Under the pieces are notes generated by a model that was not told the DNA's origin, did not search any database, and saw only the letters and a program-made list of their open reading frames with translations. A DNA stretch of 64,000 nucleotides from Eleusine coracana subsp. coracana (Eukaryota > Streptophyta > Magnoliopsida > Poales > Poaceae). The position numbers were made by a program, and so were the translations under genes. Of this stretch, positions 46,251-58,171 are shown in pieces. Location of the stretch: the NCBI GenBank assembly GCA_032690845.1, contig CM064432.1, forward strand, positions 57,596,071-57,660,070, written 5' to 3'. Positions within the stretch are counted from its first letter, which is position 1. Each line of letters begins with the position of its first letter.

Positions 46251-46752
46251 AAACGTCCTTTGTTCTCAGTTCTCATCTAGCAAATTTTTCTGACTGATTG
46301 TTTATAACACAAAGGAGCATTTGAACCGACAATTATGCTGTGCTTGAGAAACAAATAGATCGGCCCAGTGGATCTTATGGTCACAGCAAACATTGAAATG
46401 AGTGCACAGAATTGTTGACAAGACCATTCTGAACATGTAACGAATAGTCTCACATGTGAATCCTCAATATTCAGCCATACAAACTGATCAGCCGCTTAAG
46501 TAAACGTCCTTTGTTCTCATCTACCCAAATTTTCTTGCTGAATGTTCATAATACAAAGGAGCATTCGAACTGACAATTATACTGTGCTTGAGAAACAAAT
46601 AGATCGGTACAATGGCTCTTATGGTCACAGCAAACATTGAAATGAGTACACAGAATTGTTGACATGAACATTCTGAACATGTAACAAATAGTCTCACATG
46701 TGAAACCTCAATCTTCAGAGTTCAGACATACAAACTGTTCAGCCGCTTAAGT
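46251..46752. repeat. Tandem duplication, two units of about 250 bp
   Basis: Units start AAACGTCCTTTGTTCTCA at 46251 and 46502 and both end near CAGCCGCTTAAGTAAACG. They differ at scattered positions. The pair lies just 3' of the GPI-anchored protein gene. Confidence 0.85.
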
Positions 46753-46837
46753 AAACGAGAAAAAGAAGTGGGGGTGTTCTACTCTTTCTCACAAAGCAAA
46801 ATGAATGGCGGAATTTTTTTTTTACCAGTACTCAACC

Positions 46838-48937
46838 TCACAATGCAAAGACACACGCTACAGCAAAAAGAATGACTCCTACTAGCCTGGACATACTCAC
46901 GCTGGATGAAACGGCGCCGTTCTTAGGACCCATGCAGTCGTCATTGTTGCCACTGAAGCATCCTGGATGCATCGCGGTCTTGGGGACTTCACCGCCTTCC
47001 ACCTTGAAGCTGGTGCTTGGCTTCCCGTCGCTGAATAGGACGCACCAGAAGTACGGGCCGCCGCCATCAGTGCCACTGACAGCTGCACCAACCTCCGTGT
47101 GGTTCTTGCTGTGCAGTACCTGAAGACTCTTGGTGTCATCAATCAGGATGTTGAAGGCCTCATTCGGAGACGCGTAGTTGGACTGGCACGATAGAAGCCT
47201 CCCGGTGATCTTGGCAAGGGTTGCAGCTTGGACTCCGCAGTCCGGGGCAAATTTGTCTGTGAAGCTGGACTCCACAGGCTTCATGTTTTTGCCCACCTGG
47301 TTGCATTGACCTTGGAATGCTTTGATGTACTGCAGAGAAATGCATCCCAGACCTTGGTTGTCGGCAAGAGAAGAAGCCTTGCTGGCAGTGCGATTGCTGT
47401 TGATCAGAGACACAAGCTGATCGGCAGGGTTGTCTAAGAAAAGGATAAGTATTGGAGGAGAATTAGTTCAACCACCCTTATGTAGCATAAGTGCTAAAAA
47501 AAAAAGTAGCCAGAATATTGTGGGCACTATTGAGAAAGTTCCGACTACAAGGAGCATAATGAAGTGCATCAATCAAAATAACATTCCGTTGGGCAAATAA
47601 CTACTTATACAATAATCAAACAAAATAAGGCATTTAAAGAAGCAAGCTAACTAATATAAAGGTATAGCAAAGAACTGTATTTTTCTGCAGCAGGTGTGAA
47701 CATAATGCTCTGTATAAACAATCAGTAAGCAGCTAACTACAGAGCAAGATAACTAATATAAAGGTATAGCAAAGAAAAATCCAGTTCTGCTGCAGGTGTG
47801 ATGTGAACATAATGCTCTGTAGGGGGAAACAGTACACCAGGCCACCAGCGACCCAGGGTCAAAATGAAATGCACATAGAACTTGCATAATTGTCCAGGGT
47901 CAAAATTATGGGCATCAAAGTGATTTTCCTAGAAATTTTTATTCATATATATTGTTCCTTGAATAATATAATAGAAAAGGAATGCCCAATTGTAGCTGCA
48001 AGCGCAAGAGCCAAAATGTACTTGAAACTAGGACCAATCTGATGATATCAAGCTTGTTCTTGTGTTCATAGTATACTTCATTGGCACATTAGGTAGTAAT
48101 TTGATTTGATATAGGTGAGTGCAACTGATTTCTATAGCATACAAAAACCCATTTGTTTCTAAAAATACCCATGTGCTAATAGATTGCAACATAAGCAAAC
48201 TATGCAGATCTTGTTTCCCCATCAAAGTAATTGCAACATTTCCCTCGTATTGATGAGTGACAGAGACACCACAAAATATGCCCTGACCAAACAAAGGTCG
48301 GCAACAACATTTCCACTTCAAAAGATATCCTGACAGAAATCAATTCACGTCCTAACGGTTTGACTCTGATTCTTACTATGCATACATAATTTTTTTTAAA
48401 AAAAAATGTAACATATGATTTGGCCGAGGATGGACGTGAATTGCCAAAGCGATCCATGCATCACTGTCGTCTCATGCAATCAATATGTTCCGAAAAACAA
48501 TATGTACCAATATAATTTCTTTAGATTCGGTTTGATGTCAAAACAAGAAGAGAGAACCATGGATCAGTGAAGACTGTCAGAAGTGTGGTCTCCACAACCC
48601 AACAATTGTTCCCAGAAATGCCAAGAGCTAGCACATCGTTTCCCCCACCAACCCATCTAAACCGTGCGGCGCCCACCCCGAGATCCCATCCCAAGAAACA
48701 CGCATCCCAAACGCCCAGATCCAAATAGCAAACAGCTAAACAACTACGGTTCCTGAATTGGACTCCTCTGCACGCAAGAACGAATCCAGAAAGCAAAGAA
48801 CAGCGGCACGCAACAACATGAGGCATGGAAAGTGTGAAGGCGGGAGCATTACTCTTGCTGTCGGCGGCCGAGGCGGCGGAGAGCAGCAGCGCCGGGAACA
48901 GCAAGGCGGCCAGCAGCGGCCGCGCTGACATCGCCAT
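46838..48937 (-). CDS. GPI-anchored protein, At3g06035/At5g19250-like, two exons
   Basis: The exons are 48937-48853 and 47433-46838, giving 226 aa; the phase-1 junction reads SKNNPADQLV. Residues 1-25 are a signal peptide (MAMSARPLLAALLFPALLLS then AASAA). The body has evenly spaced cysteines (GLGCISLQYIKAFQGQCNQ, FAPDCGVQAATLAKITGRLL, SCQSNYASPNEAFN), then GPYFWCVLFSDGKP and HPGCFSGNNDDC. The C-terminus is a small-residue spacer (GAVSSSVSMS) followed by a hydrophobic tail LVGVILFAVACVFAL ending at the stop, as for GPI attachment. The family is plant-specific, extracellular and of unclear function. Its 1.4-kb intron has no recognisable insertion. Confidence 0.88.
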
Positions 48938-49819
48938 CAGGCTCTTCTCCCCGCCACGCGCGCGCAGGATACAATCCGGGATCTGGAAGGTGGCGTGTGC
49001 TAGCTCGGCCTGGAGTGGCGGGGAAGATGGAGCTGGCTGGCTGAGTGCTGCTGACTACTGGCTAGAACAGTATCTCGTCTCCCGTTCGATTCGATGCGAG
49101 CTCGCTTTCTTAAAGGGCCTTCTTGGGTGGCTGCTCCTCTCCTCTGTTTCTGCTCTGCTTTCTTGGGTGGCTGGCTGCTCTGCTCGCTCACCCGGCTGCA
49201 TGTGTCCACTGTCCAGTGTCCACCGTGTGACTTGCCGTTGGGGTGGGTGGGGTTGCCCGAAATGCCCCTGCCGACTAATTTCGGTTAGAAGGCAGCATTC
49301 CATACGTAGGCAAAAAGACATTACCGGATTAGCGCCGACAGTCTCTGCTTATGCGTGAGAACATGTATCCTTAATCACCTAATTGTTCGTGCATTTCATG
49401 ACATGTCATTTTTACTTCGTTGATTAAAGATATTTAGACATTTGTATTTATACAAATTGCGACAATCTGGAGTTTTCAGAGGTGAGAAGTGACCTGAGAT
49501 AGCCTCCTTAAAAAATCTTAAAATTCCAGTGTATCCTCAGTTATTAATTAAGACGTTTAATGGCTAAAAGTGAACAAGTGTAGTGCTACTTGTTCAATAT
49601 AAGCCTTCCCAGATTGTCGGTGTGGTCATTTATAATGATCACGGTTTGCACTCAATTAGACAATTATTAAGTATGTACGTATCGGCAATCATACGCCCAC
49701 GGAACCATTAGTTCTGCCAGCTCTGTTCATCGACAAACATACCCACCGGCAGACACCCACGGAACCACTAGTTCTGCCAGCTCTGTTCATCGACAAACAT
49801 ACCCACCGGCAGCCTGCAG
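48938..49819. other. Spacer upstream of the GPI-anchored protein gene
   Basis: The first 300 bases are GC-rich and should be promoter and 5' UTR. Further out is AT-rich DNA and a 60-bp tandem duplication (49695-49814). The last five bases (49815-49819) are the target-site duplication of the copia element that follows. Confidence 0.4.
49695..49814. repeat. 60-bp tandem duplication
   Basis: Two units of exactly 60 bp, each containing CCACGGAACCA and GTTCTGCCAGCTCTGTTCAT; they differ at only a couple of positions. Confidence 0.92.
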
Positions 49820-50809
49820 TGTTGAAATTATATAGCTTTGGTCTATTAATAATAACAATAATTCCTACAAATTTTAAAGATTTATTTATGAGTGGTAGGA
49901 GTGTAAAATTTTAGTCTCACATTACTAGAGAAAATAGATGGAGTCTAACTTATAAGGTTGGTTACTCTAGCATCTCTTGCAAGTGTATGGATGGGAGGAA
50001 GAAAGAATACACGCGCGCACTTGTCATGCCTCGCCTCACCTCGCGGGGCGTGGGCGTGGGCGCGGTCGTGCATTACCTGCGTGAATGGTCCGCCGAAATT
50101 CGATCCCTTCCCTTGTGGGGACGTGGCTTCCTTTTGTACTTTCTTTTTGCTGCGTATTCCATATATTTAATTATAGAAACCAACGTATTAATATGGTAAC
50201 CGACTCGATTGCGGGATGCCCAACTCTAGCGGTTCCCCCCTATAAATACGTACGAGTACCACTGCAAATCATATCACGCAATCGCTTAGGGTTTTGCCTC
50301 TCGCTACTGTTGCGCCGCCAAGTCTTCTCCATCCCGATTGTCGGCGTGCACCGGCGAACGGAAGAGCAGGTCTTCGGAACCGTCGTCCTCTGTGATCCTG
50401 CACCGGGAGAGGGCGAATAAGGTTTTTAGGAAGCGCTCTGCGCGACTGCTCGATCGCTTCCTCGTCTTCGTCAAGTTCGTCGTCACGGCTCGTCTTCCTC
50501 GTCGTCGAGTCGGTCTTACCCGCCGTCGTCAACAACGTGACGGTGCTGCACGTCATTGTCGCCTCCTCTACCCAGTCTAGAAGGAAACATACATACTCTC
50601 ATCTCACACCATGTCTTCCATACTAGCTTTTATAGTCTATTTGTCTATGATGGATGTTGCTAGTATGATAGATGTTATGTTTTTGTCTGGCTTAATTAGA
50701 CCTATCTAGATTTTGCGTAGACTTGTCTAGTTCATCATGTAATTTGTTAATCATACTTATGATTTATTTTTAGATTAATATAAAACTAAAAGTGCTAATT
50801 TATCCAACA
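49820..50809 (+). repeat. 5' LTR of copia element 2
   Basis: Starts TGTTGAAATTATATAGC and ends TTTATCCAACA. TATAAATA at 50241-50248 is the likely TATA box. The downstream part is GC-rich, presumably the transcribed leader. Confidence 0.88.
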
Positions 50810-50842
50810 ATCCAAAAACCTTATTATAGGCACTTTAGTTTT

Positions 50843-51638
50843 ATGACTGGATTTGTCGATGCACTAAGGGTAGAGAAATTCACTGGCGTGCACTTCAAAA
50901 GATGGCAAGTGAAAGTCACTCTGTGGCTTGCTGTCATGAATGTGTTCTGGGTGTCCACTGACAAACCTGAAGGCGATTTCACTGCAGATCAGGAAAAGGT
51001 TTACAGTGAAGTCAACACAATATTTTTGGCCGCTGTTATTGGAGTTTTGGTAGATCATCTTCAGAACGTCTATATCCATCATACAGTCACAAAGGATATG
51101 TGGGACGCTCTGATCGCTGACTATGGTGGTTCAGATGCTGGCGCTAAACTATATGTCATTGAGCAGTACCATAATTTTAAGATGGTAGATGGCAAATCTG
51201 TCATCGCGCAGGCTCATGAGATACAGTGCATAGTGAAGGAACTCGAATTGCTTAAGATCGTCGTACCTGAGAAGCTTGTGGTTGGGCATTATTGCCAAAT
51301 TACCTCCAACTTGGAGAGATTTTGCCACTACTCTTAAACACAAGAGGACGAACATATTTGTCTCAAATTTGATCGCGTCTCTTGATGTTGAGGAGAAAGT
51401 TCGTGAGAAGGATAGATGTTCTAAAGTTAACGAGGGAAACACTATTGCCAATATGGTACATCAACCACAATAGTCTCATGGCAGTGGTGGTAAGGACAAG
51501 GGCAAGAATAATAAGCCTAAGCAGACCATTACCTTCAAGAAGAAGAACAAGGAGAAGGGAGCATGCTTTGTTTACGGTTCTAATGAGCATTGGATAAAGA
51601 AATGTCCAGAACACAAAGGAAAAAAGCCTCCACAGTAG
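50843..51638 (+). pseudogene. Copia element 2 gag, broken
   Basis: ATG 50843 lies only 34 bases after the LTR. The frame starts MTGFVDALRVEKFTGVHFKR, a typical copia gag start, and continues to a frameshift near 51270-51290. The zinc knuckle (51564-51605) reads CFVYGSNEHWIKKC: the second Cys of the CCHC motif is Tyr. A stop TAG closes the frame at 51636-51638. Confidence 0.78.
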
Positions 51639-51709
51639 AAGTCTACGAACATGGTGACCAGTGCTGGAGAAAATAGTGGGTATAGTAATTTATCATATAT
51701 TTTTCTGTA

Positions 51710-52850
51710 TTTCAATCTACTTGTTGGTGGCTTGATACTGGTGCTAATGTTCATGTTTGTGCTGATGCCTCTTTGTTTACTTCTTATCAGGTCGCCCGGG
51801 ATTCCTCCGTCCTAATGGGGAATGGGTCACATGCTTCTGTTCATGATGTTGGCATGATCGAGCTGAATTTCACTTCGGGAAAGATTGTCCAACTGAAGAA
51901 TGTACAGCATGTCCCTTCTATCAAGAAGAATCTCGTCAGTGACTTCCTTTTATGTAGTGATGGTTTTAAGGTAGTGCTAGAGTCGAATAAAGTTGTCGTG
52001 TCTAAAAGTGGACAATTTATTGGTAAAGGCTATGGATGCGGAGGCTTGTTCCGCTTTTCTCTTTCAGATTATTACAATAAGTCTGTGAACTATATTTGTG
52101 ATGGTGTTAATGAGAGTGATGCTAGTGTTTGGCATTCACGTTTATGTCATCTATATTTTGGTTTTATGTCTCGACTGTCCAGCTTGAATTTAATTCTGAA
52201 TTTTTCCATTGTCAAAGGTTTTAAGTCCTCAAGTTGTGTGTAATCAAAACATCCTCGAAAACCTCACAAGGCTGCAGAGGAGAGACTCTTGACACCACTA
52301 GAACTTATACATTCAAATCTTTGTTAAATGAATGGTATATTGACTAAGGGTGAAAAAAGATATTTCATGACTTTAATTGATGATGCGACTAGATATTGCT
52401 ATGTTTATTTGCTAAAAATAAAAGATGAGACTCTAAACTACTTTAAAATTTATAAGGCTAAAGTTGAAACTCAACTAGAGAAAAAAATCAAAAGAATTAG
52501 ATCTGATCGTGGTGGCGAGTATTTCTCAAATAAGTTTGATTTATTCTGTGCGGAACATGGTTTAATACATGAGAGGACGCCTCCCTATTCACCCTAATCA
52601 AACGGGGTTGCCGAAAGAAAGAATCGTAGCTTAACTGACTTGGTTAATTCCATGTTAGACATGTCTGGATTATCTAAGGCATAGTGGGGGGAGGCTTTAT
52701 TGACATCATGTTATATTCTAAATAAAGTTCTCATGAAGAATAAGGAGAAGACTCCATATGAGGAATAGATTGGTAGAAAACCATCACTCTCTTACTTATG
52801 CACATGGGGTTGTTTAGCCAAAGTTAACGTGCCAATTAACTAGAAGCGTA
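51710..52850 (+). pseudogene. Copia element 2 protease and integrase, broken
   Basis: The protease active site is intact (WWLDTGANVHV, about 51725-51757). The gag-pre-integrase segment (SVWHSRLCHLY) and integrase core (LIDDATRYCYVYLL, SDRGGEYFS, GVAERKNRS) follow. In-frame stops occur after SSSCV (52241-52243), before MNGIL (52325-52327), after PPYSP (52595-52597) and at further positions downstream. Confidence 0.78.
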
Positions 52851-52852
52851 AG

Positions 52853-54762
52853 TTGGGACCTAAAACTGTGGATTGTATCTTTCTTGGGTATGCTCATCAT
52901 AGCATTGCCTATAGATTTTTAGTGGTTAAATCAGAGGTGCATGATATTTATGTTAATTCATTAATGGAGTCTTGTGATGTTATTTTCTTTGAGAACATAT
53001 TTCCTATGAAAGATTTACATAGCATGTCTAGATTATCTTCTGATGTGATTGCTGAAACTACTCCTGAATCTAGTGCATTTTCTGATTATACTGAGCAAAC
53101 GCTTGAACCAATCCATGAGGAGATTGACAGTGAAGCTTCTAGGAGGAGCAAGAGACAAAGGACTGCAAAGTCTTTTGATGATGATTTTACTGTTTATCTT
53201 GTGGATGACACTCCTAGAACTATTTCAGAGGCATATGCATCTCCTGATGCAGATGACTAGAAAGAAGCTGTCCATAGTGAGATGGACTCTATTCTTTCTA
53301 ATGGAACTTGGGAAGTTGTCAATAGACCATATGGTTGCAAACCTGTGGGTTGCAAATGGGTGTTCAAGAAAAAGCTTAAGCCTGATGGTACTATTGACAA
53401 GTATAAGGCTCAGCTTGTGGCTAAGGGTTATACTTAGAAAAAAGGTAAAGACTTCTTTGACACTTATTCGCCTGTTGCTAGATTAACCACTATTTGTGTA
53501 TTACTTGTTCTGGCTGCCTCACATGGTCTTATCATTTATCAGATAGACGTTAAGACAGCTTTTTTTAATGGAGAGTTGGATGAGGAAATTTATATGGATC
53601 AGCCAAATGGATTTGTAATAAAGGGTCAGGAAGACAAGGTGTGTAAGTTCTCAAAGTCTTTGTATGGTCTGAAACAAGCTCCTAAGCAGTGGCATGAGAA
53701 ATTTGATTCAACACTTCTAGCAGCAGGCTTTTCAGTCAATAAGGCTGATAAATATGTGTACTAATGTCATGGTGGGGGTCAGGGAGTTATACTGTGCTTG
53801 TATGTTGATGACATACTCATCTTTGGAACAAATCTTGACGTGATCAATGAGGTTAAGACTTTTCTGTGCTAAAGCTTTGATATGAAGGATCTGAATGAGA
53901 CTGATGTTATCTTGAACATCAAGCTAATCAAAGGAGAGAATAGGATTACTCTTACGCAATCTCATTATGTTGAGAAGCTCTTGAACCATTTTGATTACAA
54001 GGATAGCAAGTCTTCTTCAACACCTTATGATCCCAGCTTGATTCTTCAAAAGAATAAGAGAATTGACAGAGACCAATTAAGATTTCTCAGATAATTGGAT
54101 CACTTATGTATTTAGCTAGTGCTACTAGGCCTAACATCTCGTTTGCTGTGAGCAAACTAAACCGGTTTACTTCTTGTCCGGGAGATGATCATTGGCGTGC
54201 GCTTGAGCGGGTAATGCACTATTTAGTTGGTACTATGGATTGTGGAATTCATTATTCTGGATATCCAACAGTACTAGAGGGCTATAGTGATTCTAATTGG
54301 ATATCTGATGCTGATGAGTTGTATGCCACGAGTGGATATGCATTTACTCTTGGTGGTGCTGCTGTTTCATGGAGATCATACAAACATACCATCTTAACGA
54401 GGTCTACCTTTGAAGCTGAGCTTATCGTACTAGATATAGCTACAGTTGAGGCCAATTGGCTACGTGAGCTCTTGATGGACTTGCCTATTATCGAGAAATC
54501 TGTGCCGGCAATCCTCATGAATTGTGACAATCAAACTGTGATAGTCAAAGTGAATAATTTTAAAGACAATATGAAGTCATCAAGACATATTAAGAGATGT
54601 TTGAAGTCTGTCAGGAAAATGAGAAACTCCGGAGTCATATCAGTAGAATATATTTCAACTGGTGAGAACCTAGCAGATCAATTCACCAAGGGACTGTCAC
54701 GTAATGTGATAGACAGTGCATCGAAGGAGATGGGTATAAGACCCATATGTGCTATTCCATAG
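52853..54762 (+). pseudogene. Copia element 2 reverse transcriptase and RNase H, broken
   Basis: After the integrase end and a linker (52853-53260), RT begins with KWVFKKKLKPDGT and shows QIDVKTAFFNGELDEEIYM, LYGLKQAPKQWHE and YVDD (53801-53812). RNase H lies at 54106-54762 with EGYSDSNWISD and a conserved end including GENLADQFTKGLS. Stops lie at 53258-53260, 53436-53438, 53762-53764 and 53870-53872, and a frameshift at about 54090 separates RT from RNase H. Confidence 0.82.
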
Positions 54763-55302
54763 TGATAACCCAACCTATGTGATCGGAGATTCCATGAAGT
54801 AGGACCTGGGAAGAACAAGCTATTGGTTAGCATGAGAGTAACCTTTTTGTGACCCACTCGAGAAGCGATGCATTACTCTCGATATCTGTATGGTAGGTTG
54901 GTTGTTGCCTTAATGTATTCAGTTGGCTTTAAATAACAAAGATATTATCCTACAGAACATTCTTGAATGAATACACCTATATAAGTCTGATTATTGTAAG
55001 GTCGCAATCTATGAGATTTGAGTGATCTCTATTAAGCTCATAAAAGACCAAAAGAGTACGACCTATATGCTCCACCCGTGGAGAAGCCTAATGGAGGTCT
55101 AGTATCAATTATGACAGTAAGTGAAATTTATTTGCACAAAACTTACAATTTAAGGTGTAGTCCATTGTTCAAGTTGTGAATGAGTGTAGCTTATTGTTCT
55201 AGGTGGAAGTTTAACTTAACAGTCTCCACTGAAAACATTGGTATATTAAACAACAATGGGTGAGGCAAAGTCTAGCTGGGACTTTGAGATCTGATGGGGG
55301 AT
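54763..55302. other. Copia element 2 3' untranslated region
   Basis: Non-coding stretch between RNase H and the 3' LTR. It ends in the purine-rich GATGGGGGAT at 55293-55302, the likely polypurine tract. Confidence 0.7.
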
Positions 55303-56308
55303 TGTTAGAATTATATGGGCTTGGTCCATTAATAATAACAATAATTCCTAAAGATCTTAAAGGTCTATTCATAAGTGGTGGGAGTGCAAAGATTTAGTCC
55401 CACATTGCTAGTGGAGGTGGATGGAGTCCAACTTATAAGATTAGTTGCTCTAGCATCTCTTGCAAGTGTGTGAATGAGAGAAAGGAAGAACACACGCGCG
55501 TGCTCGCTCGCCTCACCGGGCCGGGCCGGGCGGGGCGGGGCCGGGCGTGTGGGCGATGGGCGCGACCGCGCATCACCTGCGTGAATGGTCCGCCAAAATT
55601 CGGTCCCTTGTCTTGCGGAGGCGCGACTTCTTTTTGCACTTTCTTTTTGCTGCATATTCCATATATTTAATTATGGAAATCGATGTATTAATATGGTAAC
55701 CAACTCGGTTGCGGGACGTCCAACCCTAGCGGTTCCCCGCTATAAATATGTATAGGTACCGCCGTAAATCATATCATGCAATCGATTAGAGTTTTGTCTC
55801 TCGCTACTGTTGCGCCGCCAAGTCTTCTCCATCCCGATTATCGGTGTGCACCGGCGAACGGGAGAGCAGGTCTCCGGAACCGTCGTCCTCTGTTATCCTG
55901 CACCGGGAGAGGGCGAATAAGGTTTTTGGGAAGCGCTCTGCACAACTGCTCGATCGCTTCCTCGTCTTCGTCAAGCTCGTCGCTACGGCTCGTCTTCCTC
56001 GTCGTCGAGTCGGTCTCACCCGTCGTCGTCAATAACATGACGGTGTTGCACGTTGTCGCCGCCTCCTCTACCCAGTCTAGAAGGAAACGTACGTACTCTT
56101 ATCTCACATCATGTCTTCTATACTAGCTTTTGTAGTCTATTTGTCTATGATGAATGTTGCTAGTATGGTAGATGCTATGTTTCTATCTTACTTAATAGAT
56201 TTGTCTAGATTTTACGTAGAATTGTCTAGTTTATCATATAATTTGTTAATCATACTTATGATTTATTTCTAGATTAATATAAAATTAAAAATACTAATTT
56301 ATCGAACA
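55303..56308 (+). repeat. 3' LTR of copia element 2
   Basis: Alignable with 49820-50809 over its whole length, with many substitutions and a few small indels, including GGGCCGGGCCGGGCGG-type expansion near 55520. TATAAATA at 55741-55748. Ends TTTATCGAACA. Confidence 0.88.
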
Positions 56309-56313
56309 CGCAG

Positions 56314-57331
56314 CAGTGCATGAGGTCGATCCTTGATAATTAAATTCAATCAAGCCCTGCAAATCTCCTTGCAAAAGTTAAAAAGAAATGCCATTATCTA
56401 AACAGACATGCATTGAAATCTGGTTTGAAGGACTGCGAGACGCGAACGGACGTGGGGCGTCGGTTGATTCGTTCGGGCTGTTTGACAACTGACAGGCTAA
56501 CCAATGCCAACAATCCTATATTTATAAACTAGCACGGTCTTACGCATGGGTGAATGACTTGAATACGGTTTACCGGGTTACTGTATGCGGAGCTGGGAAG
56601 ATTGCTTTACTCTCAAACTCCATGTAGCAGATGTAGATCGAACTGGGCTGGAAAGAGACAGCAGGCCGAGTGAAATGGCCACCCACCGCAGCAAATAGAG
56701 GAGATGGTGGCTCACCCGATATCAGGAAGCAGCACGGCCCAATAATGCCCGGAAAGCGGCTCACTGCTCTGCTCCCAAGATTTTGCAGTCTGTACTCTGC
56801 AGCGCCGCCTGGCTGATCCTATCTCCCGAGCAACCTCCTCCAAGAATCCGAGGCGCGGCAGAGGAAGCCGGGAGCCCACCGGGCGCTGCCGCAGTGGTGG
56901 GACGCGGATCGGCGGATGAGACGGCTCACGGCTACCGCTGCACCGGCGGCAGGGGAAGCAGACTCGGAGCACGAGTAACGATTCTCACGGCCATTTGAAA
57001 AGGGACATTGACTTTCTACATGCGGAATTGGTTACGACTGGCGGGTTTCCTTGCTTCACTGGCAAATCACCGGCGGCCGAAAACAAAAAACATACAGGTC
57101 AACGATCATATCAATGAATTTCACTATTTCAGGGCCAAAGCATGATTTTGTACAAGCGGGTTCTCCACCGAGAAATCACCAGGGACAGAAAAGCAGAGTT
57201 CTTCTGATTTATCTAACATACAGGTCAACGATCATATGACTGTCCTAACTGGCGTGACCGGTGGTCGTCGCGGCTGGATCTGCTTGTGCATCCGCCCGCT
57301 CTATGCCTCTATCCAGTCACCCAGCCGTCGC
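56314..57331. other. Spacer 3' of the unknown gene at 57332-58171
   Basis: No gene is supported. A 22-bp direct repeat, ACATACAGGTCAACGATCAT and two more bases, occurs at about 57090-57111 and 57218-57239, together with AAATCACC words, suggesting a diverged 130-bp duplication near the 3' end of the neighbouring gene. Confidence 0.45.
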
Positions 57332-58171
57332 TTAGCTGTTCCTGTTCAGCCACGCGTCCACGCTCCGCTCGGCGGCGCGCTCCAGGTAGAACCGGGTGGG
57401 CATCCACACCCCGCGGCGCCACCGCATGTACCGCGTCACCTCGGCGATGCTGTTCTTCCTGGCCAGCCTGGGCACCCGTACATGGCCCGGCCCGGCGGCC
57501 ATCGGCACGCGGCGCCGCACCTTCTCCGTCCACTCCTCCCCGCCGTCGCCGGCGTCCTGGTGCAGCGCGCAGGCGCGGTCGTCCATGGCGGCGAGCTCGG
57601 AGCACTGGCACCGCAGCGTCGTGCGCCCGCGCGAGGGCTCCGGCGCGCGGAACTGGCACGCCAGGATGCGCGACGCGATCTGCTTGTGCCAGGACCGGAC
57701 GAGCCGCGCCTTCTTCGCCGGGCGCCGCGGCACCATCGCCACTGACCCGGCGGCGGCGGCGGCGTCACTGGAGCTGGAAGGACGCCGGAACGGTGGCCGG
57801 CGCTTCCGTTTCTTGGCGGCTTTCTGGCGGCCGTCGGCGGGTGGCTGCTGGCCGCCGGCGAGTATGGCCTCGATCTCCTCCTCGGAGAAGATCTCCGCGA
57901 GCGTCACGGCGTCGTCCTCGGACAGCGGCGCCTGGAGGATGTCGTCGATGGAGAACCGCGCCGCCTGGAAGTGGCACTGCACGAGCTCGTCGGAGCCCGA
58001 GCGTGACGGCGTCTCGCGCTCGCCGCCGCGCATCAGCTCATGGAACTCCTCGTCGGTGAATGCCGCCGTCGACTTGACGTCATCCACGGTGAATATCGGC
58101 GTGCTGCATGCCGATCGCGACAGGCGGGACGGGCCGTGCAGCTGCAGGGTCGCCGTGCAGTTCGGCGCCAT
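57332..58171 (-). CDS. Uncharacterised protein, intronless, 279 aa
   Basis: I do not recognise the family. The frame is open from ATG 58171 (MAPNCTATLQLHGPSRLSR) to the stop at 57332. The N-terminal third has acidic helical segments (FTDEEFHELMRGG, LSEDDAVTLAEIFSEEEIEA). The middle carries basic clusters that could be a nuclear signal (KAAKKRKRRPPFRR, RRPAKKARLVRSWHKQI). The C-terminus looks folded and conserved-like: WTEKVRRRVPMAAGPGHVRV, RLARKNSIAEVTRYMRWRRG, MPTRFYLERAAERSVDAWL. The gene is strongly GC-biased, as are many single-exon grass genes. I chose this ATG because the upstream in-frame part looks non-coding and a TATA-like word lies at 58344-58351. A nuclear role is only inference. 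Confidence 0.65.
   Translation of the reverse strand: MAPNCTATLQLHGPSRLSRSACSTPIFTVDDVKSTAAFTDEEFHELMRGGERETPSRSGSDELVQCHFQAARFSIDDILQAPLSEDDAVTLAEIFSEEEIEAILAGGQQPPADGRQKAAKKRKRRPPFRRPSSSSDAAAAAGSVAMVPRRPAKKARLVRSWHKQIASRILACQFRAPEPSRGRTTLRCQCSELAAMDDRACALHQDAGDGGEEWTEKVRRRVPMAAGPGHVRVPRLARKNSIAEVTRYMRWRRGVWMPTRFYLERAAERSVDAWLNRNS

Larger units (their letters stand above)
49820..56308 (+). mobile_element. Second Ty1/copia LTR retrotransposon, decayed
   Basis: LTRs of about 1.0 kb (TG...CA ends) flank a 4.5-kb interior with gag, protease, integrase, RT and RNase H in copia order. The flanks are TGCAG (49815-49819) and CGCAG (56309-56313), a 5-bp target-site duplication with one C/T difference. 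Many in-frame stops and at least two frameshifts make it non-autonomous. It is a different family from the Sirevirus, with a short gag and no extra 3' ORF. Confidence 0.88.

Noticed and set aside
49695..49814. CRISPR-like repetition
   Set aside because: It is a plain head-to-tail duplication without spacers, in a plant genome.
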